12,969 nt of DNA. Source: CAISIP01 sp031383745. Its GTDB lineage: Bacteria > Pseudomonadota > Gammaproteobacteria > Burkholderiales > Burkholderiaceae_C. Positions 1 to 6,647 of this stretch are shown piece after piece; the first letter of the stretch is position 1, and every line of letters begins with the position of its first letter. Position numbers and translations under genes: made by a program. Where the stretch lies: assembly GCA_031383745.1 (NCBI GenBank), contig JANMZX010000055.1, positions 1 to 12,969 on the forward strand, in the 5' to 3' direction. The notes under the pieces were generated by a model. The model was not told where the DNA came from. It saw only the letters and a program-made list of their open reading frames with translations, and ran no database searches.

Positions 1-303
1 CTGCGCCGGCAGCAGGTCGACGAACTCGTTCATCTCGGTCTTCAGGAAGGCCCAGCCGCGCTGCAGATGCCGCAGCAGGCTGTGGCTCTTGTACTGGGTG
101 ATCACGCCGATGCGGCGGATGCCCGAGTTCAGGCAGTTGGACAGCGCAAAGTCGATGATGCGAAACTTGCCGCCGAAATACACCGCCGGCTTGGCGCGCC
201 GGTCAGTCAGCTGCATCAGGCGGCTGCCGCGGCCGCCGGCGAGTACGAGGGCGATTGCCCGTTTAGGCAGGTCGAGGCCGTGTTCGATCGATTGTGGTGC
301 CAT
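1..303 (-). CDS. glgC: Glucose-1-phosphate adenylyltransferase (ADP-glucose pyrophosphorylase), N-terminal part, cut by window edge
   Basis: Cytoplasmic enzyme making ADP-glucose from ATP and glucose-1-phosphate, the committed step of bacterial glycogen synthesis. Reading leftward from the ATG at 303-301, 101 codons are open to the window edge, so the stop and about three quarters of the usual ~420-residue protein are missing. The nucleotidyl-transferase signature is clear: AGGRGSRL at residues 22-29, then LTDRRAKPAV (32-41), followed by FGGKFRIIDFALSNCLNSGI and an ITQYKSHSLLRHL stretch typical of GlgC. The start is supported by a GGGGAG ribosome site (309-314) five bases upstream. It lies 106 bp downstream of the GH17 gene on the same strand and could be co-transcribed with it, or could start an unrelated glg cluster. 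I see no convincing promoter of its own. Confidence 0.93.
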   Translation of the reverse strand, partial: MAPQSIEHGLDLPKRAIALVLAGGRGSRLMQLTDRRAKPAVYFGGKFRIIDFALSNCLNSGIRRIGVITQYKSHSLLRHLQRGWAFLKTEMNEFVDLLPAQ

Positions 304-360
304 GCTGACTCCCCTGTGGACCATGGTCGCCCGGCACATCGGTACCGGGAGCGGGCTCTG

Positions 361-404
361 CGCCGACCTCAGGTGCCGGGCTGCCCCGGAACGAGAGGTC
401 GGCG
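361..404 (-). terminator. Possible stem-loop between the GH17 gene and glgC
   Basis: A 10-bp perfect inverted repeat (CGCCGACCTC at 361-370 with GAGGTCGGCG at 395-404) encloses a 24-base loop that itself has short CCGGG/CCCCGG complementarity. It begins a few bases after the GH17 stop codon. No T-run follows on the minus strand, so it is not a standard intrinsic terminator. It may be a transcript-end stabiliser, a partial attenuator before glgC, or chance in GC-rich DNA. Confidence 0.35.
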
Positions 405-409
405 GCGCG

Positions 410-2248
410 TCACCGCGACCACTGGATGCCGTCGATGTTGATCTTGGTGGTGATGTTGGAGTTCAGGGCCTTGCCGGTGAAGGAATACCGGTCGGCGATC
501 GCAAAACGCGTCAGCACCATCGACAGGTTCAGATTCGGATTGACTGCCAGGAACGACTGCAACGGGATCGACACCAGGTGCCAGTTACCGTCGTTCTGGT
601 AACCGAAGTCGCCGCTAGCGATCTGCAGGTAGGTTTCCTGCACGTCACCGGAGCTGGTGTCGGTGGAGATGCCGATCTCGATCTTGCCCGGGTAGGTGGT
701 TTTGATCAGCACATTGAGGGTTCCCGTGGCAGCAAAGGCCGACAGGTTCTCGCTGCCGTACGGGGTCGTCGAGCTGTACAGCAGGCCCCATCCGTAGTCC
801 TTCGGCGCCGGGGTCAGTTCGATGGCGCGGGTGCCGTCACCCGATAGCGGCGCCGCCATGGTCACTTCTGGCGCGCTGACACTGTTGCCATCGAAGGCGT
901 CTACCCGCAGGCCGGTCGCTACCACGGCCCCGGGCGCGTCAGAAAACAAGGTGTACTTGTTTGCTGCGAAGGCGACTTTCGGCACCGGGGGCGCGAAGAA
1001 CACGGCGTCCGCTTCTGTGAACGTACCGGCTTCCCATATGGCCGGCGAGTACAGGTTTTGCACCACAAACCGCGCCTCGCGGTTCACGTTGAACAGCCCC
1101 CACTTGTCGTCGCCCCCCTTCCACGGCTCATCGAAGGCTTCGAAATAGAAGATGTTTGCAGGGCCCGGTCCGACCCGCCCTTCCGCGCGGAAGGTGGCGA
1201 GCCGGTCAAAAAACATCTTTTGGTTCGCCGGGTGCGCGCGGCCACGCAATTGGCCCAGGTCGACCGCATTCCAGCCGACCTCTGTGATCACGACCGGCAC
1301 CACCGTCAGGCCGTTGCGGTCCAGCCGGTCACGCACCTGCTGGTAGACCTCGCGGCCCTTGGCGATGGCGGCATTCATCATGGCCACCGCGCGGGCCGGC
1401 CCGGCGGCCACACCTTCCTGCTTCCAGTCGTAATAGAACAGGCCTTCCGGGAACTTGGTGAAAATTTCGGGGTACAGGTGCGCCGCCACAAAGTCGACCT
1501 GGTCCGTGATGATCCGGGGTGCCTCGCGCCAGAACTGGAAGTCGTCGTCCGTGGTGGTGGGTTGCGATACCCGGTCGCGCACGTACTTGATGTACACCGC
1601 CATGTCGGCCGGCGGGATCGGCACCGGCGAGAAACCCACCATGGTCTCGTTGCCGACGCTGACCACGAGGATGATGTTCTTGAACACCGGGTCGTTGGCC
1701 AATGCCACCTGGCGATCGAGTTCCTGCTGGTTCTTGGCGCGGATGTCGGCCGCCACCACCGGGTTGAGCACGTATTTGACGCTGTTGGGGTAGGAGCCCA
1801 GGTGCACCTTGATGTCGAGGTTGTTCTCGGCAATGATGCGCAACACGCGGTGGGCGATGCCTTCCACCGCCCCACCGGTCAGCGGGTCGATCGGGCCGTC
1901 GTACACGTCGAACAGGCGTATGAGCTTGAAGTTGCCCGCCACAAGCAGCTCCAGGTCCTGCTTGATGTTGGCGTTCATCTGCGCGCTCTTGAGCGGGTCC
2001 ACCAGGGCCGCTAGCTCGGCACCACGGTCCGCAGTGCGGAACGCGCCGTAGTTGACCGCCTTGCGCGCCAGGTATTCGACTGGCAGCACACGCAAGTTGG
2101 TAGTCGACACGGCGGTGGCCGGCACCGCGACCACCACCTCGCCGCCGCCGCCGCAGGCGGCGAGCAGTGCCACACAGGCCACCACCAGCGCGGCGCGGAT
2201 TGCGCCCACAGGGCGCAGCCACTGGTCTTTGATTCGATCGGATTTCAT
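410..2248 (-). CDS. GH17 beta-1,3-glucanase lipoprotein with C-terminal beta-sandwich-like domain
   Basis: Predicted outer-membrane lipoprotein of 612 residues that should cleave (or transglycosylate) beta-1,3-glucan. The signal peptide ends in lipobox LAAC with Cys32, followed by GGGG; glycine after the Cys argues against inner-membrane retention. Residues ~62-400 fit the GH17 TIM barrel: VSVGNET supplies the acid/base candidate Glu201, VVITEVGW the nucleophile candidate Glu323, and FEAFDEPWKG near 369-378 with DKWGLF is typical of bacterial GH17. Residues ~425-612 form a separate domain rich in short beta-like strands, ending in NIDGIQW, resembling carbohydrate-binding beta-sandwiches, but I cannot name the family. 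The start has a GAGGA site seven bases upstream. It follows the porin gene by 25 bp, so both probably share the operator-controlled porin promoter. Known GH17 laminarinases of marine bacteria prefer unbranched beta-1,3-glucan; the exact activity here (endo, exo or transferase) cannot be read from sequence. Confidence 0.88.
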   Translation of the reverse strand: MKSDRIKDQWLRPVGAIRAALVVACVALLAACGGGGEVVVAVPATAVSTTNLRVLPVEYLARKAVNYGAFRTADRGAELAALVDPLKSAQMNANIKQDLELLVAGNFKLIRLFDVYDGPIDPLTGGAVEGIAHRVLRIIAENNLDIKVHLGSYPNSVKYVLNPVVAADIRAKNQQELDRQVALANDPVFKNIILVVSVGNETMVGFSPVPIPPADMAVYIKYVRDRVSQPTTTDDDFQFWREAPRIITDQVDFVAAHLYPEIFTKFPEGLFYYDWKQEGVAAGPARAVAMMNAAIAKGREVYQQVRDRLDRNGLTVVPVVITEVGWNAVDLGQLRGRAHPANQKMFFDRLATFRAEGRVGPGPANIFYFEAFDEPWKGGDDKWGLFNVNREARFVVQNLYSPAIWEAGTFTEADAVFFAPPVPKVAFAANKYTLFSDAPGAVVATGLRVDAFDGNSVSAPEVTMAAPLSGDGTRAIELTPAPKDYGWGLLYSSTTPYGSENLSAFAATGTLNVLIKTTYPGKIEIGISTDTSSGDVQETYLQIASGDFGYQNDGNWHLVSIPLQSFLAVNPNLNLSMVLTRFAIADRYSFTGKALNSNITTKINIDGIQWSR

Positions 2249-2273
2249 GTTTTTTTCCTCGGGCGTGTGACGC

Positions 2274-3641
2274 TCAGAACCGGTACTTGACGCCTACGCC
2301 AAAATAGTTGCTGGCCTTGGCCACGCGTGAGTCGTGGCCAACGAAGGTATGGGCTGGAAACGACAACGGCGCCAGGCCTTTCTTGTCGAAATGGACCATT
2401 CCGGCAAACGCATTGAACTCCAGATCCTGGCTGTAGTTGTAAGTTGCGCCGATGGTGTTGACAAGTGCGGTGTTGTTCTGCCCACGGTCGCTCGGGTTGG
2501 TGGTGCTGGCCTTGCCAAAATAGGCCAAACCGGTGGAGAACACCCATTTGTCCATGAAGTAACGGGCACCCATTGCAAATTCTGTTGAGCTTGCGGGGTA
2601 ACCCGGATTGGCCACGCCGTTGAGCGTGCCACCCCAGTCGACGTTGAACGGGTTGTTCCACTGCGCCCGAACGCCGGGCACCACCACGGCCGCATAGGCG
2701 CCGCTCCAGCGGTTGTGCCGTACGGCGCCAGACACTTCGATGACCGGGGTCACCCGATAGGCAGCTTGCAGCAACACCACACTTTGCCCGTTTCCGCCGA
2801 CTTTTCCTTCGGCAATTGGGCTGTAGAACGGGCCCTTGAATACGCCGGCGCCAAATGCCGACGGCCCGCCGTTGCGCGAGTCCTGCAGCATGGCGTCGAC
2901 GGACAAATCACCCTTGCCGTAGTGCGCCCAGAGTTCGAGAAAGCGCGGCTTGTGGAGCTTGAAGGATGTGTCGCCGCGGTCGTAGGTGGCCTCCAGCACC
3001 AGATCGCCATCAGCCACATCCAGCACGCGCGAGGTGTAGCGGATCGCCTGGGTCAGGTTGCGGTAGCCGGCACCGGACGCGGCCCAGGTGTAGGACAGGC
3101 CGATGTTCGAACCGAACGGGTAGTCGGCGAAACCCCAGGTGCGGGTGGTCATGTGCCCGATGGTCAGCGTTCCATACTCTTCATGGCTCACGGCGACGTT
3201 CTTCTCGCGCCAGAACCCCGGCGTGTCCGCCGTGCCGTCACGCCAGTTCTGGCTCAGCGACCCGCCCAGCTTGAACCCGTTGGGGAGGTCGTACTTGCCC
3301 TTCAGCCAGAGCTGCGTCTGGTTGAACACGGTGCCCTTGGTGCTGAGCTTGCGGCCAGGAACCACGTCGTCTGCCCAGATGAAATGGCGATTGGGCTCGG
3401 GGTCGAATTGGCATTTTTTGCCTGGACACTGGTTGGTGTTGTTTGTGACCGTGAGTTCGTGAAAACCGGTCAGGCTGAACATGCCGTCAGGGCCGAAATC
3501 GAAGGCATGGCTGGTGCCCGACAGCGTCAACGCCGCGGCGACGGCCGCCACGCGTGTCAAGACCACTCCGGATCGCGCCCGCGTAGCGGAATGTCGGGAA
3601 GCGTGCGCGGCACGCCGGGGCATACGGGGGAGGTTGTTCAT
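2274..3641 (-). CDS. Outer-membrane porin (porin-4/Gram-negative porin type), probable oligosaccharide channel
   Basis: A 455-residue protein with the features of a trimeric beta-barrel porin: a signal peptide with a long basic N-region (residues 1-30), hydrophobic core AAVAAALTLSG and likely cleavage after SHA (46/47). Alternating amphipathic strands follow, including EEYGTLTIGHMTTRTWGFADYPFGSN near residue 153, which fits the strand and constriction-loop region of porins. The terminal YRF matches the C-terminal aromatic signal for BAM assembly. Unusual is a Cys pair, QCPGKKCQ (C72, C77), in what looks like the first external loop. First gene of the minus-strand unit with the GH17 lipoprotein 25 bp downstream, and controlled by a LacI-type palindrome 21 bp before its start. 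The context suggests passage of beta-glucan oligosaccharides; substrate specificity is inferred, not visible. The start is not marked by a good ribosome site; Met7 (codon at 3623) is an alternative, also without one. Confidence 0.85.
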   Translation of the reverse strand: MNNLPRMPRRAAHASRHSATRARSGVVLTRVAAVAAALTLSGTSHAFDFGPDGMFSLTGFHELTVTNNTNQCPGKKCQFDPEPNRHFIWADDVVPGRKLSTKGTVFNQTQLWLKGKYDLPNGFKLGGSLSQNWRDGTADTPGFWREKNVAVSHEEYGTLTIGHMTTRTWGFADYPFGSNIGLSYTWAASGAGYRNLTQAIRYTSRVLDVADGDLVLEATYDRGDTSFKLHKPRFLELWAHYGKGDLSVDAMLQDSRNGGPSAFGAGVFKGPFYSPIAEGKVGGNGQSVVLLQAAYRVTPVIEVSGAVRHNRWSGAYAAVVVPGVRAQWNNPFNVDWGGTLNGVANPGYPASSTEFAMGARYFMDKWVFSTGLAYFGKASTTNPSDRGQNNTALVNTIGATYNYSQDLEFNAFAGMVHFDKKGLAPLSFPAHTFVGHDSRVAKASNYFGVGVKYRF

Positions 3642-3661
3642 GGTGTGGGGCCCGAATAGAC

Positions 3662-3675
3662 TGAAAGCGCTTTCA
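3662..3675. promoter_or_regulatory. LacI-family-type operator, porin side
   Basis: Perfect 14-bp palindrome TGAAAGCGCTTTCA. The central CG with flanking AAAG/CTTT is typical of LacI/GalR-family sites. It lies immediately downstream of the inferred porin -10 box, at roughly +5 to +18 of the minus-strand transcript, the classical position for repression. The same palindrome recurs at the GH81 and giant lipoprotein promoters. The regulator gene is not in the window. Confidence 0.85.
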
Positions 3676-3687
3676 CACGCGCCGGAA

Positions 3688-3717
3688 AGTGTAGTCCGCG
3701 CTTGACCGGTCCGTCAA
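3688..3717 (-). promoter_or_regulatory. Probable sigma-70 promoter of the porin-GH17 unit
   Basis: On the minus strand a -35 box TTGACG (3717-3712, 5 of 6 to consensus) is followed after 18 bases by a -10 box TACACT (3693-3688, 4 of 6). Transcription would start near 3681, just ahead of the palindrome at 3662-3675, leaving a leader of about 40 bases before the porin ATG. Confidence 0.55.
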
Positions 3718-3733
3718 CGACACGCGACCCCGT

Positions 3734-3746
3734 GTTTTCCCTAGTG
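3734..3746. promoter_or_regulatory. CTAGGG-AAAA box upstream of the porin promoter
   Basis: GTTTTCCCTAGTG is an almost exact inverted copy (one G fewer) of CACTAGGGGAAAAC at 3788-3801. It sits 16 bp upstream of the inferred porin -35 box. Related boxes lie upstream of the other two operator-bearing promoters, which points to a second DNA-binding factor. I do not recognise the cognate protein. Confidence 0.5.
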
Positions 3747-3781
3747 CGGGCGTTCGACGCACCCCGACGCATTCCGTACGG

Positions 3782-3802
3782 GTAAACCACTAGGGGAAAA
3801 CC
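3782..3802. promoter_or_regulatory. Paired CTAG boxes upstream of the GH81 promoter
   Basis: GGTAAACCACTAG overlaps CACTAGGGGAAAACC, giving a loose dyad centred on CTAG, immediately upstream of the GH81 core promoter. The GGTAAACC element recurs at 7632 and the GGGGAAAACC element recurs in inverted form at 7656-7668. The position, just upstream of the inferred -35, suits an activator. The binding protein is unknown. Confidence 0.5.
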
Positions 3803-3807
3803 TCCGG

Positions 3808-3836
3808 ATGCGACCTGAAAGCGCTTTCAGTATCAT
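3808..3836 (+). promoter_or_regulatory. Possible promoter of the GH81 unit, with the operator in its spacer
   Basis: A -10 candidate TATCAT (3831-3836) abuts the palindrome CTGAAAGCGCTTTCAG. A weak -35 candidate ATGCGA (3808-3813, 3 of 6) lies 17 bases before it. If correct, a repressor bound in the spacer would exclude RNA polymerase, and the poor -35 would fit dependence on an activator at the CTAG boxes. Confidence 0.4.
3815..3830. promoter_or_regulatory. LacI-family-type operator, GH81 side
   Basis: Perfect 16-bp palindrome CTGAAAGCGCTTTCAG, the longest of the three, 45 bp before the GH81 start codon. Its centre is 154 bp from the centre of the porin-side operator, so one regulator could bind both and possibly bridge them by looping (inference). 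Confidence 0.85.
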
Positions 3837-3875
3837 TCGTGGCTGCGGCCGGCTGTCGCCGCCAAGGAATACGAC

Positions 3876-6167
3876 ATGAGACTGATCACGCAAGGCTTCC
3901 TGGCCCTCGCCCTGGCGGGTGGTGTGCTTCTGGGCGCGGCGGCGCAGCCGGTAAAGGTGGGCGCCGGCAATTACCAGGCCTTACCCAAGGCGGGTGACAA
4001 GCCACCACCCCAGGCACCGTACCGCACCGATGCGATGCTGAAACTGGCCGCCCCGACGAACCAGTGGTACTCGACGCTGATCTTCAACCCCAAGCCCGAG
4101 GCGCTGTTCGCGCACCCGTTGACGGTCAGGACGACGCCCGCCGGCCTGGAACTGGCCTTGCCGAGCAAGGAAGTGGTGCCGACCGATTTCCGCACCACCG
4201 AGATCCACTACCCGCACCGCGACGCGCTGCTGATCGCGCCGGTAGCTTTCGAGCCGGGCCCGGTCAAACTCGCCCGGGCCACGGATTGGTCGGTCGACAT
4301 CGCGATGGACCGCGGTGCCGACCAGATGCAGGTGACGGTGGCGCATGGCAGCCCGTACGCCCACATCACGCTGTCGCGCGGCGACGTGCGTATCAAGCTG
4401 CCGGCTGCCGGAGAGCGGATCAGCACTGTCAGTGACCCACGCGTGCTCGCCCTGCGCATCGGCACCAAGCCCTATGCGATGTTCGGCCCCACCGGCGTGC
4501 GCTGGGAGCAGGTCTCTCCGACCGAATGGATCGGTCGCCTGCCGGCTGGCGCGGGCTACCTGTCGGCCGCCGCGCTGCCGGACGAGCGGCCCGAGAGCCT
4601 GCAACTGCTGACCCGCCATGCCTACGCCTTCCTGCAGGACACGCGCGTGGACTGGCGTTTCGACGCCGCGACCAGCAAGGTCGAAACCACCTTCACGGCC
4701 AAGACACGCGTCATGGAAGGCGCCGACAACGGTCCGCTGCTGGGTCTGTACCCGCACCAGTGGTTCAACAATGCATCGGTTGCCGACAAGCTGGGCCCGT
4801 CCTACGACAGCATCCGCGGCAAGATACGGCTGCTGGCGGCGAGCCAGTTCAAGATCGAACGCATCTACAGCGGTGTGTTGCCGCATTGGCCAGGCGTCAA
4901 GGACGGCCCGGCGGCGACCGAGCTGAACGACCTGCTCAAGGTCGACCTGCGCAAGCGCCGCGAACTCATCCCTGGGCGGGAGAACAAGGACAACTGGCGC
5001 GTGACCGCCTACTGGCAGGGCAAGGGCCTGACCCGCGCGACCCAACTGGCCGCAGTAGCCGAGCAGCAGGGCGACCTCGCCGCGCGCGACCAGCTGCTGA
5101 CGCTGGTCCGCGACCGCATGGAGTGGTGGTTCGGCGGCAACGGCCGCAGTTACTTCCACTACGACAAGGCGCTGGGAACCGTCGTCACCTATCCGGACGA
5201 ATTTTTTGCCGTCGCCGAGATGAACGACCACCACTTCCACTACGGGTACTGGATCCGCGCAGCGGCCGAACTCACGCTGCGCGACCCGGCCTGGGGCGCC
5301 AAGGACAAATGGGGCGGCATGGTGGACCTGCTGGTGGCCGACATCGCCACGCCGCAGCGCGGGCGCGCCGACTTTCCGTTCCTGCGCCCCTTCGACCCGT
5401 ACTCCGGCTTCTCGATGGCGTCGGGCGTCGGCCTGTACGACTTCGGTAACGGCCAGGAGTCCACGTCGGAGGCCATCAACGCCTGGGCCAGCCTGATCCT
5501 GTGGGGTGAGGCGACAGGCAACCTCGAACTGCGCGACCTCGGCATCTATCTCAACACCACCGAGATCGACGCCGTCAGCCACTACTGGTTCGACATCCAC
5601 AAGCAGGTGTTCCCGCCCGAATACAAGAACGTCGAAGCCAGCTGGGTGTTCGGCGGCCGGTACGCGCACAAGACCTGGTGGACCGACGAGCCGCGCCAGA
5701 CGAAGGGGATCAACCTGCTGCCGGTGACCACCTTCTCGACCTACTTCGGGGCTGACCCGGCCTACGTGAAGCGCAACGTCGGCACGCTGAAATCCGACAC
5801 CGACACCTACAACGCCATCGGCAAGTTCCCGCCGAATCCGCCGCCCAAGGACGTCTGGCAGGACATCTTCGCCAAGTACCTGGCGCTGGCCGATCCGGCC
5901 GCCGCATTGGCGCAATGGAACCGTTTCGGCAGCGTCGAGGATGGCGACACGCGCACCCACACGCTGCACTGGATGCTGAGCCTGCAGGACATGGGCCTGC
6001 CGGACTTCGGTGTCACGGCCGACACCACGCTGTATTCGGTGTTCAAGCGCCCAGACGGGCGCAGGACCTATCTGGCCTACAACGCAGGCAAAGCGCCTCT
6101 CAACGTCAGGTTCAGTGACGGCAAGACGCTGACCGTCGAGCCCGGCGCGCTCGGGCGCACGCAATAG
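3876..6167 (+). CDS. GH81 endo-beta-1,3-glucanase, secreted
   Basis: A 763-residue inverting endo-acting beta-1,3-glucanase. The signal peptide (residues 1-23, GVLLGAAA then QPVK) has no lipobox, so the enzyme is periplasmic or released rather than lipid-anchored, unlike the other two hydrolases here. GH81 landmarks are clear: NQWYSTL at 62-68 in the N-terminal beta-sandwich; PHQWFNN at 293-299; MNDHHFHYGYW with Asp451 as the expected catalytic acid; and YDFGNGQESTSEAINAW with Glu528 as the expected base and Glu532 nearby. The alpha/alpha-barrel continues through DPYSGFSMASG and VFGGRYAHKTWWTDEP. The length equals a GH81 catalytic module with no extra binding domain. Start chosen for the AAGGA site seven bases upstream. 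Controlled by the palindrome at 3815-3830, divergent from the porin unit, and probably first gene of a plus-strand unit with the two lipoprotein genes that follow. A long antisense frame over it is only a shadow. Confidence 0.95.
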   Translation: MRLITQGFLALALAGGVLLGAAAQPVKVGAGNYQALPKAGDKPPPQAPYRTDAMLKLAAPTNQWYSTLIFNPKPEALFAHPLTVRTTPAGLELALPSKEVVPTDFRTTEIHYPHRDALLIAPVAFEPGPVKLARATDWSVDIAMDRGADQMQVTVAHGSPYAHITLSRGDVRIKLPAAGERISTVSDPRVLALRIGTKPYAMFGPTGVRWEQVSPTEWIGRLPAGAGYLSAAALPDERPESLQLLTRHAYAFLQDTRVDWRFDAATSKVETTFTAKTRVMEGADNGPLLGLYPHQWFNNASVADKLGPSYDSIRGKIRLLAASQFKIERIYSGVLPHWPGVKDGPAATELNDLLKVDLRKRRELIPGRENKDNWRVTAYWQGKGLTRATQLAAVAEQQGDLAARDQLLTLVRDRMEWWFGGNGRSYFHYDKALGTVVTYPDEFFAVAEMNDHHFHYGYWIRAAAELTLRDPAWGAKDKWGGMVDLLVADIATPQRGRADFPFLRPFDPYSGFSMASGVGLYDFGNGQESTSEAINAWASLILWGEATGNLELRDLGIYLNTTEIDAVSHYWFDIHKQVFPPEYKNVEASWVFGGRYAHKTWWTDEPRQTKGINLLPVTTFSTYFGADPAYVKRNVGTLKSDTDTYNAIGKFPPNPPPKDVWQDIFAKYLALADPAAALAQWNRFGSVEDGDTRTHTLHWMLSLQDMGLPDFGVTADTTLYSVFKRPDGRRTYLAYNAGKAPLNVRFSDGKTLTVEPGALGRTQ

Positions 6168-6173
6168 GTGCCG

Positions 6174-6207
6174 CCCGCGATGGCCCTGCCACGGGCGCCC
6201 ATGCGGG
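6174..6207 (+). terminator. Weak hairpin downstream of the GH81 gene
   Basis: CCCGC (6174-6178) pairs with GCGGG (6203-6207), with inner ATGG/CCAT and CCC/GGG pairs around a short loop. A T5 run (6224-6228) follows only after 16 bases, so it is not a strong intrinsic terminator. It could partially separate expression of GH81 from the lipoprotein and GH16 genes. Confidence 0.3.
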
Positions 6208-6241
6208 ATACTGGTTGTCCCTCTTTTTACCGAGCTCGCAT

Positions 6242-6595
6242 ATGAAATATCTGGTTTTCGCCCTTGCCGCCCTGTTGCTGACAGGATGTCAGCTGGGCTC
6301 CCAACCCGACAAGCAGAAGGTCCCGGCCTTCTTCACCACCTCGCTGGGCGCACCAACGGGCTGGCGCATCAAGGAAGTGCGCGGCTTCGAGTGCCGATTC
6401 TTCGAATATGCCGGCAGCAACGACTACCTGGATCGCTTCAAGGGCGTGTTGCGCGGCATCGCCGACGACGGCAGGAAAAGCGGCGCCAACGCCTTCCTGA
6501 ACGCGCGGGTCTCCGCCGAGAGCCACGAGGCCCCGGCCACCAAGGCGCAGATGTCGATCGTGCATGTCTGCGGCGATTACGTGATCATCGAATAA
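6242..6595 (+). CDS. Small lipoprotein of unknown function
   Basis: A 117-residue lipoprotein: MKYLVFALAALLLTGC places a lipobox LTGC with Cys16, followed by Gln, consistent with outer-membrane sorting. I chose the ATG at 6242 over the in-frame ATG at 6215 because it directly begins a compact signal peptide; the ribosome site (CGAG, 6231-6234) is weak. The mature part has two cysteines (residues 52 and 110) that could form a disulfide. The segment RGIADDGRKSGANAFLNARVS looks like the helix-then-strand 'GANA' pattern of small alpha/beta proteins such as YbjQ or the C-terminal part of RcsF, but the resemblance is by eye and the family is not established. It lies between the GH81 and GH16 genes (74-bp and 52-bp gaps) on the same strand, so it is probably co-transcribed. 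No catalytic motif is seen. Confidence 0.75.
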   Translation: MKYLVFALAALLLTGCQLGSQPDKQKVPAFFTTSLGAPTGWRIKEVRGFECRFFEYAGSNDYLDRFKGVLRGIADDGRKSGANAFLNARVSAESHEAPATKAQMSIVHVCGDYVIIE

Positions 6596-6647
6596 CGTCG
6601 ACCGGCCAGCCGTCACGGCGCGTCCTCGTCCCCCCTGCGGCAAGCCG

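Noticed and set aside
1058..2014. 318-residue plus-strand frame inside the GH17 gene
   Set aside because: Low-complexity His/Val/Arg-rich translation opposite a well-supported GH17 domain.
3720..3735. Inverted repeat ACACG-N6-CGTGT in the divergent region
   Set aside because: Five-base arms are expected by chance at this GC content, and the repeat is not found at the other co-regulated promoter.
3981..6164. 727-residue open frame on the minus strand covering almost the whole GH81 gene
   Set aside because: The plus-strand frame has full GH81 motifs, a signal peptide and a ribosome site. The antisense frame is His/Val/Arg-rich without recognisable domains, as expected for a shadow in GC-rich DNA with strong third-position bias.
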